Source of the DNA: a virus | DNA: 46,332 bases | IMG/VR virus record: IMGVR_UViG_3300032677_000052 | Location: 1-46,332 of that record | Direction: 5' to 3' (one strand) | Part shown: piece after piece, positions 8,108 through 17,902 of the stretch | Position numbering within the stretch: position 1 is the first letter of the stretch | Layout of the letters: every line of letters begins with the position of its first letter | Translations under genes and position numbers: made by a program | Notes under the pieces: generated by a model | What the model saw: the letters and a program-made list of their open reading frames with translations, nothing else | What the model was told of the DNA's origin: nothing | The model's database searches: none

Positions 8108-10723
8108 ATGCCGCACGCCACATTAAAGCTAACAGGCGGCGTCGACCAAAACCGCACACCCGCCTTAAACGAGGCGGCAATTTCTGCTACAAATCTTGTT
8201 CGGTTCGTTCCAGATAAGCAGGGTTTGACGCTTGTTCAAAAGCTTGGCGGCTGGACAAAATATCCTAATGCAGCAGACGCAAAATTTCCTAGTGTTATAC
8301 GCGCACTTTGGGCATGGGAAGATCTTAACGCTAAATCTTATCTTGCTGTTGGGTGCGCAACAGATCCGTTAAGTTTAGAAAGTCTTTACGTTATACCGAT
8401 TGGTTCTAGCGCTGCAACAATACCTATTACACCTAAAACAAGCACATTAAATGTTCCTTTTGCGTCTACTTGGACATACTCAATAACGACTGCGACGACT
8501 ACCGGCACAACTGCAAGCGTCAATTTTACAGGTTATCATTATTTTTCTGCAACTGAATCAATTTATATATCTGGCAATACAGTCTCAGGATATGATGGTT
8601 TTCAGCCGCAAGTTGCTTTAGATACCCTCGTTTCTCCAACATATGCCCAAGTTCAGTTCCAAATAACAGCAGGAACAGGCGCAGGCACAGGCGGAACAAT
8701 TGCACCCCCTAATGGCTGCATAACAAACGCTGGCGACCCTACTGTTACAATTAACGTATATGGATCTAATGTTAATAGTTATGATGCTGTAGACATAAGG
8801 ACTCAAATTAGCGTCGGCGGTCTTATATTATTTGGAACATATCCTTGTATTTTTTATGATATTAATGGCTTCCAAATTATAGCAAGAGACGCTTTAGGCG
8901 CTCCCCTTTCAGCTACAACTACAATCCCGGGCCCAATAGGCGGCGGCGTATTACCTACGTTTGATATGACAGTTAATCAGGCAACGATTACTGTCACTCT
9001 TCCAGATCATGGATATGCAGTAGGAGACACGTTCCCAGTTCTTATACCTATTAATTCTGGAACAGTAATTATATATGGTAATTATGTTATTCAAAACGTT
9101 TTATCATCAAGCCAGTTTACAATAAGCAACAACACCAGCGCCACCGCTGTCACACCTCTGTCCTTTAGTGGTGACGGAACATACGCAACAGTTGAATACC
9201 CATTAAGTTATACCTTTAATATTGGCGATCAGATAGATATTACAAATTCCGGATCAGGATATGATACAACAGCGGCAATAATTGTTAAAGTAACTACTGG
9301 CGTAAATTCAAGTTTTGCGACATATGCCAATACAACAACAGGATCAATTGTTGTCCCAGCAAACTGCACGCTATTCAATACTTTAACATTATTAAACGGT
9401 GGAAAGGCGCAATTTGTTATTTACAGAACCCCCGCTCCGCTTCCTACCGGCGTAGGATATGGAATTGGGGGATATGGCGATGGTGGTTATGGGACAGGCG
9501 TTATTCCGCCTTATGGCGGTGGTGGAACTCAGATAACCGTAACAGATTGGACGTTGGATAACTGGGGTGAGATATTAATTTCTTGCCCTGTTAATGGGGC
9601 AACTGGCGGACCTATTTATCAGTGGGGGCCAAATATTGGCTCAACGATCGCATCTGTCATCCCACAAGCTCCGCCCATAAATGATGGCGTGTTTGTCGCA
9701 ATGCCACAGCGTCAGCTTGTTGCATGGGGTAGCACTTTTACCGGTATTCAAGATCCGCTGCTTATTCTTTGGAGCGATGTTGCAGATTTTAATTCTTGGA
9801 TTCCGACGCTTACAAATCAAGCTGGTTCTTACAGAATCCCGCGCGGCTCTCGTATTGTCTCTGCTGGTCAGGGCCCACAACAGGGTATTGTATGGACTGA
9901 CATTGGCGTATGGGCCATGCAATATTCTGGTCCTCCTTACGTCTATCAATTTAACGAGATAGGAACAGGTTGCGGATTAATTTCTCGCAAAGCCGCATGT
10001 TCAATGAATGGTGTAATCTATTGGATGGGGCAGTCTCAGTTCTTTCAGATGGGTGGAACATCAATTCAACCTATTACCTGTCCGGTTTGGGACGTTATAT
10101 TCCAGGATCTAGATACAACTCATTTAGATAAAATCCGCACAGCCCCAAACTCAAATTTTGGTGAGATTGCTTGGTATTATCCGTCTAAGAATAATGGCGG
10201 AGAAGTAAATAAGTATGTCAAATACAATATACTTCTAAATCAATGGGACTTTGGCACGTTGTCACGCACAGCGTGGATTAATCAGTCCGTTCTAGGACCT
10301 CCTGTTGGCGCAGGTATTACAAGCGATAATAGCTATTACGTTTATCAGCATGAAACATCTCCCGATGCTGATGGCACTGTTATGGATTCATGGTTCCAGA
10401 CTGGATACTTCATTATATCTGAAGCGGAATATAAGGTTTTTGTGGACCAGGTATGGCCAGATATGAAGTGGGGACTCTACGATGGTATTCAGAACGCGCA
10501 TGTAAATATGACGTTCTATTATACAGACTATCCTGCGCCATTTAATGATCCCAAAGTTAGACAAACACAACCTTATAATATTTCTTTAAGCACGGATTAC
10601 GTTACACCTCGTTTTAGAGGTAGGTTAATGTCTATCCGTCTTGAGAGTGATCCAAATGAAATTGGAACTTTCTGGCGTCTAGGTGCGATGCGCTATCGCT
10701 GGGAACAGGATGGTAAGTTCTAA
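8108..10723 (+). CDS. Tail nozzle / hub protein (gp12/gp10-like)
   Basis: 871 residues, beta-rich. The start LKLTGGVDQNRTPALNEAAISATNLVRF and the C-terminal half (WTDIGVWAMQYSGPPYVYQFNEIGTGCGLISRKAACSMNGVIYWMGQSQFFQM) are typical of podoviral tail nozzle/stabilisation proteins with a beta-propeller. Between about 110 and 470 there are inserted repeats of a small beta domain with YxxGDxxxI and TYA-type strands; the same type of domain recurs in the next gene. A Gly-Tyr-rich loop (GYGIGGYGDGGYGTG, about 447-461) links the parts. Likely a hexameric tail tip that opens for DNA ejection. Confidence 0.75.
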   Translation: MPHATLKLTGGVDQNRTPALNEAAISATNLVRFVPDKQGLTLVQKLGGWTKYPNAADAKFPSVIRALWAWEDLNAKSYLAVGCATDPLSLESLYVIPIGSSAATIPITPKTSTLNVPFASTWTYSITTATTTGTTASVNFTGYHYFSATESIYISGNTVSGYDGFQPQVALDTLVSPTYAQVQFQITAGTGAGTGGTIAPPNGCITNAGDPTVTINVYGSNVNSYDAVDIRTQISVGGLILFGTYPCIFYDINGFQIIARDALGAPLSATTTIPGPIGGGVLPTFDMTVNQATITVTLPDHGYAVGDTFPVLIPINSGTVIIYGNYVIQNVLSSSQFTISNNTSATAVTPLSFSGDGTYATVEYPLSYTFNIGDQIDITNSGSGYDTTAAIIVKVTTGVNSSFATYANTTTGSIVVPANCTLFNTLTLLNGGKAQFVIYRTPAPLPTGVGYGIGGYGDGGYGTGVIPPYGGGGTQITVTDWTLDNWGEILISCPVNGATGGPIYQWGPNIGSTIASVIPQAPPINDGVFVAMPQRQLVAWGSTFTGIQDPLLILWSDVADFNSWIPTLTNQAGSYRIPRGSRIVSAGQGPQQGIVWTDIGVWAMQYSGPPYVYQFNEIGTGCGLISRKAACSMNGVIYWMGQSQFFQMGGTSIQPITCPVWDVIFQDLDTTHLDKIRTAPNSNFGEIAWYYPSKNNGGEVNKYVKYNILLNQWDFGTLSRTAWINQSVLGPPVGAGITSDNSYYVYQHETSPDADGTVMDSWFQTGYFIISEAEYKVFVDQVWPDMKWGLYDGIQNAHVNMTFYYTDYPAPFNDPKVRQTQPYNISLSTDYVTPRFRGRLMSIRLESDPNEIGTFWRLGAMRYRWEQDGKF

Positions 10724-11298
10724 TGGCTACTCTTGACGATATCCTCACATGCCAAAAGAACGGCGTTGTTGCGATCAATAACTTATCTCAATCGCTTACG
10801 TCCTTTTACAATTCGTATACGTATTTATCTGGCAAGACGACATCACCAACTGTTGCTGTTCCTACAATACTTACTCAAGGCGCTGGCAGGCTAGTCAGCT
10901 ATAATACAATCGTTGCCGGTTCAGCGGGAACAATTGTCGATACTGTTGCCTATAATATCAAAAGCGCCTCGTTTGCAGCAGGCGTAGCAACAATTACCTA
11001 TGCAGGTCTGAAAGCCTATGCTTTAGGTGACACCATAACAATTGCGGGTTGTGGCGGATATGATGGAACGTTTGTTGTGACATCTCAAACGCCTCCAGCG
11101 ACTATCACATATGCTATAGCTGGTCCCCTTTCGACCATTACAAACCAGGGCGTAATATATGTTAAAAGCGCCTCTCAGGTTCTAACAGGTCTTTCTACGA
11201 CAGTAGATACACATTTGGTCGGGTGCAATTTTACAAATGGACTATTGGCGCTTCCTGGAGCTGGCCAGTCAGTCAACGTCACTTATAGCTTGAGTTAA
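10723..11298 (+). CDS. Small virion protein with beta domain
   Basis: 191 residues; its ATG overlaps the last base of the nozzle gene stop, so the two are coupled. The N-terminal MATLDDILTCQKNGVVAINNLSQ is a short helical tag often seen in phage genes next to the tail nozzle. The middle (ASFAAGVATITYAGLKAYALGDTITIAGCGGYDGTFVVTS) is a beta domain like those inserted in the nozzle protein. Probably a tail accessory or decoration protein; I do not recognise a named family. Confidence 0.6.
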   Translation: MATLDDILTCQKNGVVAINNLSQSLTSFYNSYTYLSGKTTSPTVAVPTILTQGAGRLVSYNTIVAGSAGTIVDTVAYNIKSASFAAGVATITYAGLKAYALGDTITIAGCGGYDGTFVVTSQTPPATITYAIAGPLSTITNQGVIYVKSASQVLTGLSTTVDTHLVGCNFTNGLLALPGAGQSVNVTYSLS

Positions 11299-11306
11299 GG
11301 TGCGAT

Positions 11307-11684
11307 ATGGATGATCAAGCAAAGATGTTTGTGGGGCCCATCCATAGTGATGTGGCGGGACGGACAGACCATTTACCCTGCAATGTGCCCTCCGGTTCTT
11401 ACGTCATTCCTGCGGATATAATTTCCGGTATGGGCGAGGGGAATACGATGAATGGCTTTAAAATAGCCAATCGTCTATGGGGTAAACAGAAACTTTATGG
11501 AGATGAAACGCCTACGGAAGTTGTCGTTGCTGGTGGTGAATATGTGATTTGCCCACATTCTGTTAGAGATATCGGTGGCGGAGATATAAACGAAGGCCAT
11601 AATCAGCTAGATAGATTTGTTAAGTTGGCTAGGGAAGATTTAATTAAAACTCTGAAAAATCTTCCAGGGCCGCGTCGGGACTAA
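11307..11684 (+). CDS. Conserved phage protein, 125 aa
   Basis: The sequence MFVGPIHSDVAGRTDHLPCNVPSGSYVIPADIISGMGEGNTMNGFKIANRLWG is a kind of protein I associate with podoviral late operons between tail and ejection genes; its function is unknown. It has no membrane segment. It lies 8 bases after the previous stop and 10 bases before the acetyltransferase gene, in the same late operon. Confidence 0.65.
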   Translation: MDDQAKMFVGPIHSDVAGRTDHLPCNVPSGSYVIPADIISGMGEGNTMNGFKIANRLWGKQKLYGDETPTEVVVAGGEYVICPHSVRDIGGGDINEGHNQLDRFVKLAREDLIKTLKNLPGPRRD

Positions 11685-11694
11685 GGGGAAGAAC

Positions 11695-12192
11695 ATGAGT
11701 GAGGAAGTTCATGTTAGGGTAGGGACGCCACAAGATATGGATGCTCTTATGGTGCTTTCTGATGAGGTTGCTAAAGAAAATGGCATATCTCAACCTGATT
11801 TTAATAGAGTAGCGGCTGAAATGTGGGCCGCTCTAAATCACGATCATGGTATTGTTGGGGTTGTTGGAGAAGTTGGTAAGCCATTGGAAGCCTTCGTGCT
11901 TCTAAGAATTGGCCAAACGTGGTATTCTGAGGGAAATATCATTGAAGAGCGGACGGTATTTGTCAGCAAAAAGTATCGTAGCGCCAAGGGCGGCAGGGCT
12001 AGAAAATTATGTGAGTTTTCCAAAAAAGTGGCCGAGGAATTAGGGATGCCGCTTTTGATCGGAGTTTTAAGCCATCAGCAAACAGAAGCCAAAATGAGAT
12101 TATACAGAAGATTATTTGGCGAACCTTCTGGGGCTTTTTGGTTATGGGGCGCTGAAACTGGTGAGTGGAGTAATCGGCTGGCTGCCGAATAA
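11695..12192 (+). CDS. GNAT-type N-acetyltransferase
   Basis: 165 residues. N-terminal VRVGTPQDMDALMVLSDEVAKENG, central VVGEVGKPLEAFVLLRIG strands, and FVSKKYRSAKGGRARKLCEFSKKVAEELGMPLLIGVL (about 90-125), where RSAKGGRARKL is in the place of the acetyl-CoA-binding (R/Q)xxGxG/A loop. Such GNAT proteins are common in this position in podoviruses of proteobacteria, directly before the internal virion proteins; whether they modify a virion protein or a host target is not known. It has an AGGGGAAGAAC ribosome-binding site. Confidence 0.8.
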   Translation: MSEEVHVRVGTPQDMDALMVLSDEVAKENGISQPDFNRVAAEMWAALNHDHGIVGVVGEVGKPLEAFVLLRIGQTWYSEGNIIEERTVFVSKKYRSAKGGRARKLCEFSKKVAEELGMPLLIGVLSHQQTEAKMRLYRRLFGEPSGAFWLWGAETGEWSNRLAAE

Positions 12193-12217
12193 TCCTTAAG
12201 GTTTTTGGAGAAGCAAT

Positions 12218-15200
12218 ATGTGTGGTGGCGGCGGCAAAGGAACTGGTGGATATAACCCAATGGGTGGCCAGTGGGGCAATTTAACGCCTCAACAGCAGCA
12301 AACCACCACAGCATCTCCGCAGGCTATTGGTTGGTATCAAGATGCTATGGCCAAGGCTCAACAGGCCGCTGCTACTCCTTGGCAAAATTATAGCACCGAT
12401 CCTGCTGCGTTTGTTGCTCAACTAAATTCGCAGCAGCAAGCTGCACAGCAAGGAATAGCCGGTCAAGCTGCCGCTACTGCCCCGTTTGCACAAATGGGTG
12501 CAGGTATGCAGGCCGCAGCTGGTTTGGGCAATGCCGCTCAGATGGCTGGCTCTTATATGAGCCCTTTTATGCAGCAGGTTGTTTCACCTGTGCAGCAGGC
12601 TCTTCAACAACAGCAGGGACAACAACTAGCTCAACAGCAAGCAGACGCTATTAGCGGCGGAGCATTTGGCGGCGAGCGCGCTGGTTTGCAACGTGCAACC
12701 CTTCAGGGCCAGCAGGAGCTGGCTATGGGTCAGGCGTTAAGCCCTCTATATCAAACTGGCTATGGTCAAGCTCTAGGCGCGGCTCAAACAGACCTGGAGC
12801 GTCAATTACAAGCTGGTCAAGGATTATCTCAAGCTGGCCTTGCGGCACAACAAGCATCGTTAGGGGCTGGCACGCTTGGGCAGCAGACTCAGCAAGCTGG
12901 CCTATCCGCTTTATATAATCAGTGGCAGCAAGCACGTATGTATCCGTATCAGCAAGCTCAATTCCTTGCTGGTATCGCTGGCGGTCTTGGTCCTCTTATG
13001 GGCCAGCAGTCATATCAGTCTCAGGCAACAAATCCTTTCGGCATGTTCCTAGCTGATGGCGGAGCTGTTGACGAAAACCGCATGGGCGGCGCTGTTACCA
13101 ATGGCGGAGACTTTGCGCGTGGTGGGTATGCAACCAGAGGCGGCGTAGATGAAGATCCTCTGGCCATCCAAGAACAAATGTATAAAGATATTGAGAAACC
13201 GGTAGAAACTTCTCTTCCTACTGGCCAGGTTCAAGCTGCTCAAGGATTAAAGCCAGCAGATTTTGCTCCTACTCCAAAACAGGAATCTGCTCTTGATAAA
13301 GCCAGCAAAGTCGCTGGTTTGGCTAAAGAAGGCATTGGCGGCCTAAAAAATGCTTATGATTGGCTTACAGGTCCTACTAAAGTTACTGGAGCGGCAGGTA
13401 GCTTGGCTGTCCCAACATACGGCGGTGGCATTCTCGGAGGACTTGGGAGCACTCTTTCAGAAATAGGCAGTGGTATTGCGTCTTTTCTTCCGTTTGCTTT
13501 GAATGAAGGCGGTGTTGTTCCACGCGATGGTTATGCCGATCGTGGCGCTGTTGAACCAGATGACAGATCCGCCGATTATATGGCGCGCACCATGCTCAAA
13601 GAAGCAGGTGGAGAAGGTCCAGAAGGAATGGAGGCTGTAGGCCATGTGATCAGCAATAGGCTTGAAGCAGGGCGTTACGGCAAAGACATACCTTCGGTTG
13701 TAACAGCTCCTAAACAATTTTCTCCTTGGAATACTGAGGCGCGTGGCACTTCAGCAGATCCTCGTTTAGTTGATACTTCAAGTAAATCATATCAAAATGC
13801 ACTTGGTCTTGCTCGCAAAGTGTTGGCAGGTGAAACTGAAGACCCAACGGGCGGAGCGACTCATTTTTATAATCCTAAACTTGCCAGTCCAAAATGGGGC
13901 GCAGGTATGGAAAACGCAATTCAACTTGGTCAACATAGGTTTGGTCGTGCTGATGCTGGTGCAGATCAAGCAGGTGTAGCTGCGGCTTTAAAGAGAGCTA
14001 CTCCAGAGCAGCGCAAGATGATGGCGCTTGATACGTCTGATCGTAGCGGTGTAGCCGCAGCAGCGCCAGAAAATGATAGCATATTTAAAGAGGAAAACGT
14101 TCTTCCCGCTATTTCCGGTCTTGGCGCAGCGCTTGAAGGAATGGTTACGTCTCCAACTGTTGGTCTTGGGGGAGCTCTTCTTAGAGGCGCTGGCGCTGGC
14201 ATGAAAGAAGGTGTGCGGTCTGCTCTTGAGGTTCCAAAAGTTAGAGCTGAAACTCTTGAGCGTCAACATCTGGCTCAAAAGGCCCTCGAAGAGGCCAGAT
14301 ACAGGGCGGCTGAAATACCTAAAGTTGGCGCTGAAATTGGCGAGATTGGTGCAAGAACAGATCAAATCAAAGGCGCAACTGAAAAACTTGCTTCTGAAAC
14401 GGTTGATAGCTCGATTCAGGTTAAGGATGGCAGAACGTTTATTCGTTACGTTGATCCTAATACTGGAACATATAACTGGATGCCATTCCAGGATTATTAT
14501 GCGCTTGATCCTAGCAAACGGCCAATTGTCGATCCACGAGCCGTTCAAAAAATTATTGTATCCGATCCGTCAAGTATTGTTACAAAGCCATCTCCCACAA
14601 CAGCTGAAGGGAAACCTCAAACAGAAATATCTTCTGGGGCGGCTGGTTCTGGAGTAGGTTCTGGAGCAAAGCCTCAAACTTCAATTTCTACCAATCCAGA
14701 ACAAGCAACTACAGCTTTTGAAATAACCAAAAACAAGGCTGGCTGGCCTTCTGAGCGTAGAAATTCTGAACCTGACTATTTCACGCCACAAGATGAAATA
14801 GCAAAAGGCATTCAGAACCAGAAACAATTAATTGTCCCATTGGCGGGAGCTTTGGCTGCTTTGCCACAGGATAAAAGTATTCTTGCTTCCGGTAAGGCAC
14901 AGGAAATATTGAGTCCGGTTGCTGGTATTTTAAATAACATAGCTGCTGTTGCTGGCTATCCTGGTCTTATCGTTGACCCTAAATCTCTTACAAGCCAAGA
15001 AGAGGTTAACAAGCTTGTTAATCAACTTCAGCAAGCCGCTACTACAGCTTCTCAGCAACATGCTTTTGCGGCTTTTAAAGAAATGGCTCAAGGAATACCA
15101 GGAATTACCAATTCTCCTGGTGGCCAAGCAAAGCTTATTGCGCAGATTCTGACAAACAATCAAAGAGAGATCGATAAAAATCATTTCTTTGCTGATTGGG

Positions 15201-15493
15201 CAGATAAGGCGTCTGGACCAAATAAACGATTTAGTGAATTTGCACGTCTTTCAAGCCGTGAGGCTAATAGAGCTTTTGATGATAAATATACAAATGCCTA
15301 TTACGCTGGCGATAGAGCTGAATTAGAAAAAATGTTTAATAAGAAAATACGATATAAAGAAGATGGTAAGACTGAAGAGATGAGCTACCTAACCGCCCTT
15401 GCTCAACATCCATCAATGTTCAAGCCAGAACAGCTTGATAGAATTGAAAAAGAGCATCCAGGCGTTCTTCGTTATTTTGGCATTAACCGTTGA
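12218..15493 (+). CDS. Internal/ejection virion protein with SleB-type cell-wall hydrolase domain
   Basis: 1091 residues. N-terminus MCGGGGKGTGG, then a Gln/Ala-rich helical region (about 15-265). A linker with short repeats (ADGGAV, RMGGAV, FARGGYATRGG; about 277-310) follows. Residues about 450-580 (DYMARTMLKEAGGEGPEGMEAVGHVISNRL ... GGATHFYNP ... FGRAD) are a Hydrolase_2/SleB-like transglycosylase domain, with Glu after the KEA motif as probable catalytic acid. The remaining 500 residues are mainly helical. Virion proteins of this kind are ejected and open peptidoglycan locally for DNA entry. Membrane-like Ala/Gly stretches appear near 390-430 and 620-660. Confidence 0.8.
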   Translation: MCGGGGKGTGGYNPMGGQWGNLTPQQQQTTTASPQAIGWYQDAMAKAQQAAATPWQNYSTDPAAFVAQLNSQQQAAQQGIAGQAAATAPFAQMGAGMQAAAGLGNAAQMAGSYMSPFMQQVVSPVQQALQQQQGQQLAQQQADAISGGAFGGERAGLQRATLQGQQELAMGQALSPLYQTGYGQALGAAQTDLERQLQAGQGLSQAGLAAQQASLGAGTLGQQTQQAGLSALYNQWQQARMYPYQQAQFLAGIAGGLGPLMGQQSYQSQATNPFGMFLADGGAVDENRMGGAVTNGGDFARGGYATRGGVDEDPLAIQEQMYKDIEKPVETSLPTGQVQAAQGLKPADFAPTPKQESALDKASKVAGLAKEGIGGLKNAYDWLTGPTKVTGAAGSLAVPTYGGGILGGLGSTLSEIGSGIASFLPFALNEGGVVPRDGYADRGAVEPDDRSADYMARTMLKEAGGEGPEGMEAVGHVISNRLEAGRYGKDIPSVVTAPKQFSPWNTEARGTSADPRLVDTSSKSYQNALGLARKVLAGETEDPTGGATHFYNPKLASPKWGAGMENAIQLGQHRFGRADAGADQAGVAAALKRATPEQRKMMALDTSDRSGVAAAAPENDSIFKEENVLPAISGLGAALEGMVTSPTVGLGGALLRGAGAGMKEGVRSALEVPKVRAETLERQHLAQKALEEARYRAAEIPKVGAEIGEIGARTDQIKGATEKLASETVDSSIQVKDGRTFIRYVDPNTGTYNWMPFQDYYALDPSKRPIVDPRAVQKIIVSDPSSIVTKPSPTTAEGKPQTEISSGAAGSGVGSGAKPQTSISTNPEQATTAFEITKNKAGWPSERRNSEPDYFTPQDEIAKGIQNQKQLIVPLAGALAALPQDKSILASGKAQEILSPVAGILNNIAAVAGYPGLIVDPKSLTSQEEVNKLVNQLQQAATTASQQHAFAAFKEMAQGIPGITNSPGGQAKLIAQILTNNQREIDKNHFFADWADKASGPNKRFSEFARLSSREANRAFDDKYTNAYYAGDRAELEKMFNKKIRYKEDGKTEEMSYLTALAQHPSMFKPEQLDRIEKEHPGVLRYFGINR

Positions 15494-15502
15494 GACTAAA
15501 CA

Positions 15503-17890
15503 ATGGCTGGTGAATTTGAGTTTGTTGAAGAACAACCAGCAGCCGCTCCAAGCGGAGGCGGTGCTTTTGAATTTATTGAAGAGCCAGCACGCGTTCAAAG
15601 GCTTCCTGGCATAGATGTTGGGAAGACGCCTGAACAAATTCGTATGATGCGAGGTAGAACGCCTGAACAGCAACGCGCTGTTGATGAGGCTCAGGCTAAA
15701 GAAACATACGAAAAGATGTTATTAAGCGGTAGGTCTCCAGCAGAAAAAGGCGCTTTATCTTTCCTTGGCTCTTATGGTCAAGCATTTGCACCAGGTGTAT
15801 TTGAATGGGCTCCAGCCGCTGGCGCTAAATTGCTTGGTAAGGTTGGCGTTCCTGGATATGAAAGCTATGCAGAGCAGCCTGTAGAAGACATTAGGCAGAA
15901 AGCTAAAGGGATAATAGGCGGCGCTCAGGCAGAATATCCAAAGACTTCTGCCGCTGGAACGGTCACAGGCCTGGGGGCTGGCGTAGCAGCTTTACCAGCC
16001 GTAACCAAATTGCCCGTAGTAGGAGAACTTGGAACTGTTGGTTCTGGAGCTGCTACTGGCGCTCTTTATGATGGCCTATCTGAAGGAGCCGAAAAAGGCG
16101 ACTTAGGTAGTGCGCTTAGGGCGTCTATAATGGGCGGCGGATTGGGTGCAACATTAGCCCCAGTTGCCGAAAAAGCTATTTCTGGTTTGACCACTTTAGT
16201 TAAAGGCGGTCGTCCTGTCGTTGACGCTCAAGGAAACTTGACGCAAGAAGCAATAGACATTGCGCAAAAAGCTGGCCTAACTCCAGAGCAAATAAATTAT
16301 TTTGCACCTTCATTAGTTCAAACATTTGAGAAGCGCGGGTTAACTGAAGCTGCGGCGAGAGAAGCTCCATTTGCAGAATTTGGTATTGAGCCAAAACGCG
16401 GAATGGTTAGCCTTGAGCCTAAACAATTGGCGAGAGAAGAAAAATTTGGTGAATATGAACCAATCGCGGCTCAAGCAACAGCAGAGGCTGAAAGGGCGTT
16501 TGGAGCACCTGTTCCGTTAAGAGACGCCGTAGAGCAAGCTGTGGCCAAGGGGCAATCTGAGGCGGCTAAGTTAAAGTCTGATTATGAGCAGGCTTATAAA
16601 ACGGCTGCAAGTGTTCCTGGTAAATTTAGCCGGGAGACACTAACGAGCGTTGGCGATAAGCTTTTAGGTAATTTGGCAAAAGATGAAAAAGCTCTTGCTT
16701 TCCGTAATAGCGATGTCGTCCAAAGCGCCGCTAAAAAGCTTAACGAAACTCTTGGCCAAGCCTTACCGACTGGCCCAGAAGTTGGCGCTCCACGTATTGT
16801 TCATCAAACTTTTGGCGCTGTTGAAGAAGCTAGAAAGACACTTAACCAAGCTTTTGGCGCGGCTAAAGATAAAACAGATCGTGCTGGTGTCCGTCGATTG
16901 ATCAACGATTTTGACCAATATGTTGAAGACTCCATTAGCAACGGCGCTTTTTCTGGCGATAAAAATGTTGTCCAACAATGGCGTGATGCTCGTAAATTGT
17001 TTTCTAAGTATCAAGACAAATACGGCGTAAAGAAAACAGGCGAAGAGTCTGGTATGCTTTTAAAGCAAATTATGGACGGAACAAAAAGCCCTGAAGACGT
17101 CGGCAATATGATGTTTAACTTTGCCAGCACAGGTGAGGCAAAAGCAAAAGCATCTGCTCTTAAAACATATTTTCAACTGCAAAGAGCGCTTGGACCTAAT
17201 GCTCCAGAATTGCAACAGGTCACAAGATCTTTTTTACAGCAGCTTGTAACGCCAACTATTAAGGCTGGAGAGGCAGTATCTCCAAAAACATTTACTGCTA
17301 CAGCTAATCAAATAGATAATTTTCTTAGCGGCAATCAAGCCAGCTTTGCCAGAAGACTTTTAGCCCCAGATGATATTAAATATTTAAAAGAATACGCCAA
17401 TGTGATGAGGGCAGCTGGAACTAAGGCTCCTAAAGATGTTCAGCCAACATTAGGTGCTTTTGGCCAAGCGGCAGCGGCTTCAGCTCCGTTGGTTTTAGAA
17501 GCTACTGCTGCCGCTTTAGGCCATATACATCCAGGTTGGGCCGCATTAATTGCTGCTCCCACTGCTCTTTCATCAAGGTTTAGCGCCGTTAAAGGTAGCG
17601 AATGGCTGGCCCGAAGAGCTGCAAATCTTGCTCCTGAATCAGTTGGCAGACCTTATGAGACACCTGGTATCAGAACTGGAATACCTCTTTTGGAACAGGC
17701 GGCGTTAAGAGATCAAGAGAGACAACCAAGGGCCACAGGCGGCAAAACCGGTCGCGTCTACACCGCAGAGCAAATGCTTTCAAGATCAAAGGTTGCTAGA
17801 AAAGCGATTGGCGATCAGACTAAATCAATCTTAGAACAGCCAGATGAGCGCGTTGTTAGTGCTCTTAAAGCTGTAAGTGATCACATATAA
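15503..17890 (+). CDS. Large internal virion / DNA ejection protein
   Basis: 795 residues, helical, no catalytic motif found. It opens with a duplicated tag (FEFVEEQ and FEFIEEP in the first 35 residues), followed by Gly/Ala-rich hydrophobic stretches (about 155-235) suited to membrane insertion, then long helices. Near the C-terminus there is RATGGKTGRVYTAEQM (about 745-760), which carries the RATGG motif shared with other virion proteins here. It comes after the SleB-containing protein as in other podoviral ejection-protein pairs or triplets, so a role in the trans-envelope channel is likely. Confidence 0.7.
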   Translation: MAGEFEFVEEQPAAAPSGGGAFEFIEEPARVQRLPGIDVGKTPEQIRMMRGRTPEQQRAVDEAQAKETYEKMLLSGRSPAEKGALSFLGSYGQAFAPGVFEWAPAAGAKLLGKVGVPGYESYAEQPVEDIRQKAKGIIGGAQAEYPKTSAAGTVTGLGAGVAALPAVTKLPVVGELGTVGSGAATGALYDGLSEGAEKGDLGSALRASIMGGGLGATLAPVAEKAISGLTTLVKGGRPVVDAQGNLTQEAIDIAQKAGLTPEQINYFAPSLVQTFEKRGLTEAAAREAPFAEFGIEPKRGMVSLEPKQLAREEKFGEYEPIAAQATAEAERAFGAPVPLRDAVEQAVAKGQSEAAKLKSDYEQAYKTAASVPGKFSRETLTSVGDKLLGNLAKDEKALAFRNSDVVQSAAKKLNETLGQALPTGPEVGAPRIVHQTFGAVEEARKTLNQAFGAAKDKTDRAGVRRLINDFDQYVEDSISNGAFSGDKNVVQQWRDARKLFSKYQDKYGVKKTGEESGMLLKQIMDGTKSPEDVGNMMFNFASTGEAKAKASALKTYFQLQRALGPNAPELQQVTRSFLQQLVTPTIKAGEAVSPKTFTATANQIDNFLSGNQASFARRLLAPDDIKYLKEYANVMRAAGTKAPKDVQPTLGAFGQAAAASAPLVLEATAAALGHIHPGWAALIAAPTALSSRFSAVKGSEWLARRAANLAPESVGRPYETPGIRTGIPLLEQAALRDQERQPRATGGKTGRVYTAEQMLSRSKVARKAIGDQTKSILEQPDERVVSALKAVSDHI

Positions 17891-17902
17891 GAGGACGTTT
17901 TA

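Noticed and set aside
13988-14548. 186-codon minus frame inside the SleB-containing virion protein
   Set aside because: Antisense to a long well-supported gene, with improbable composition and no operon context.
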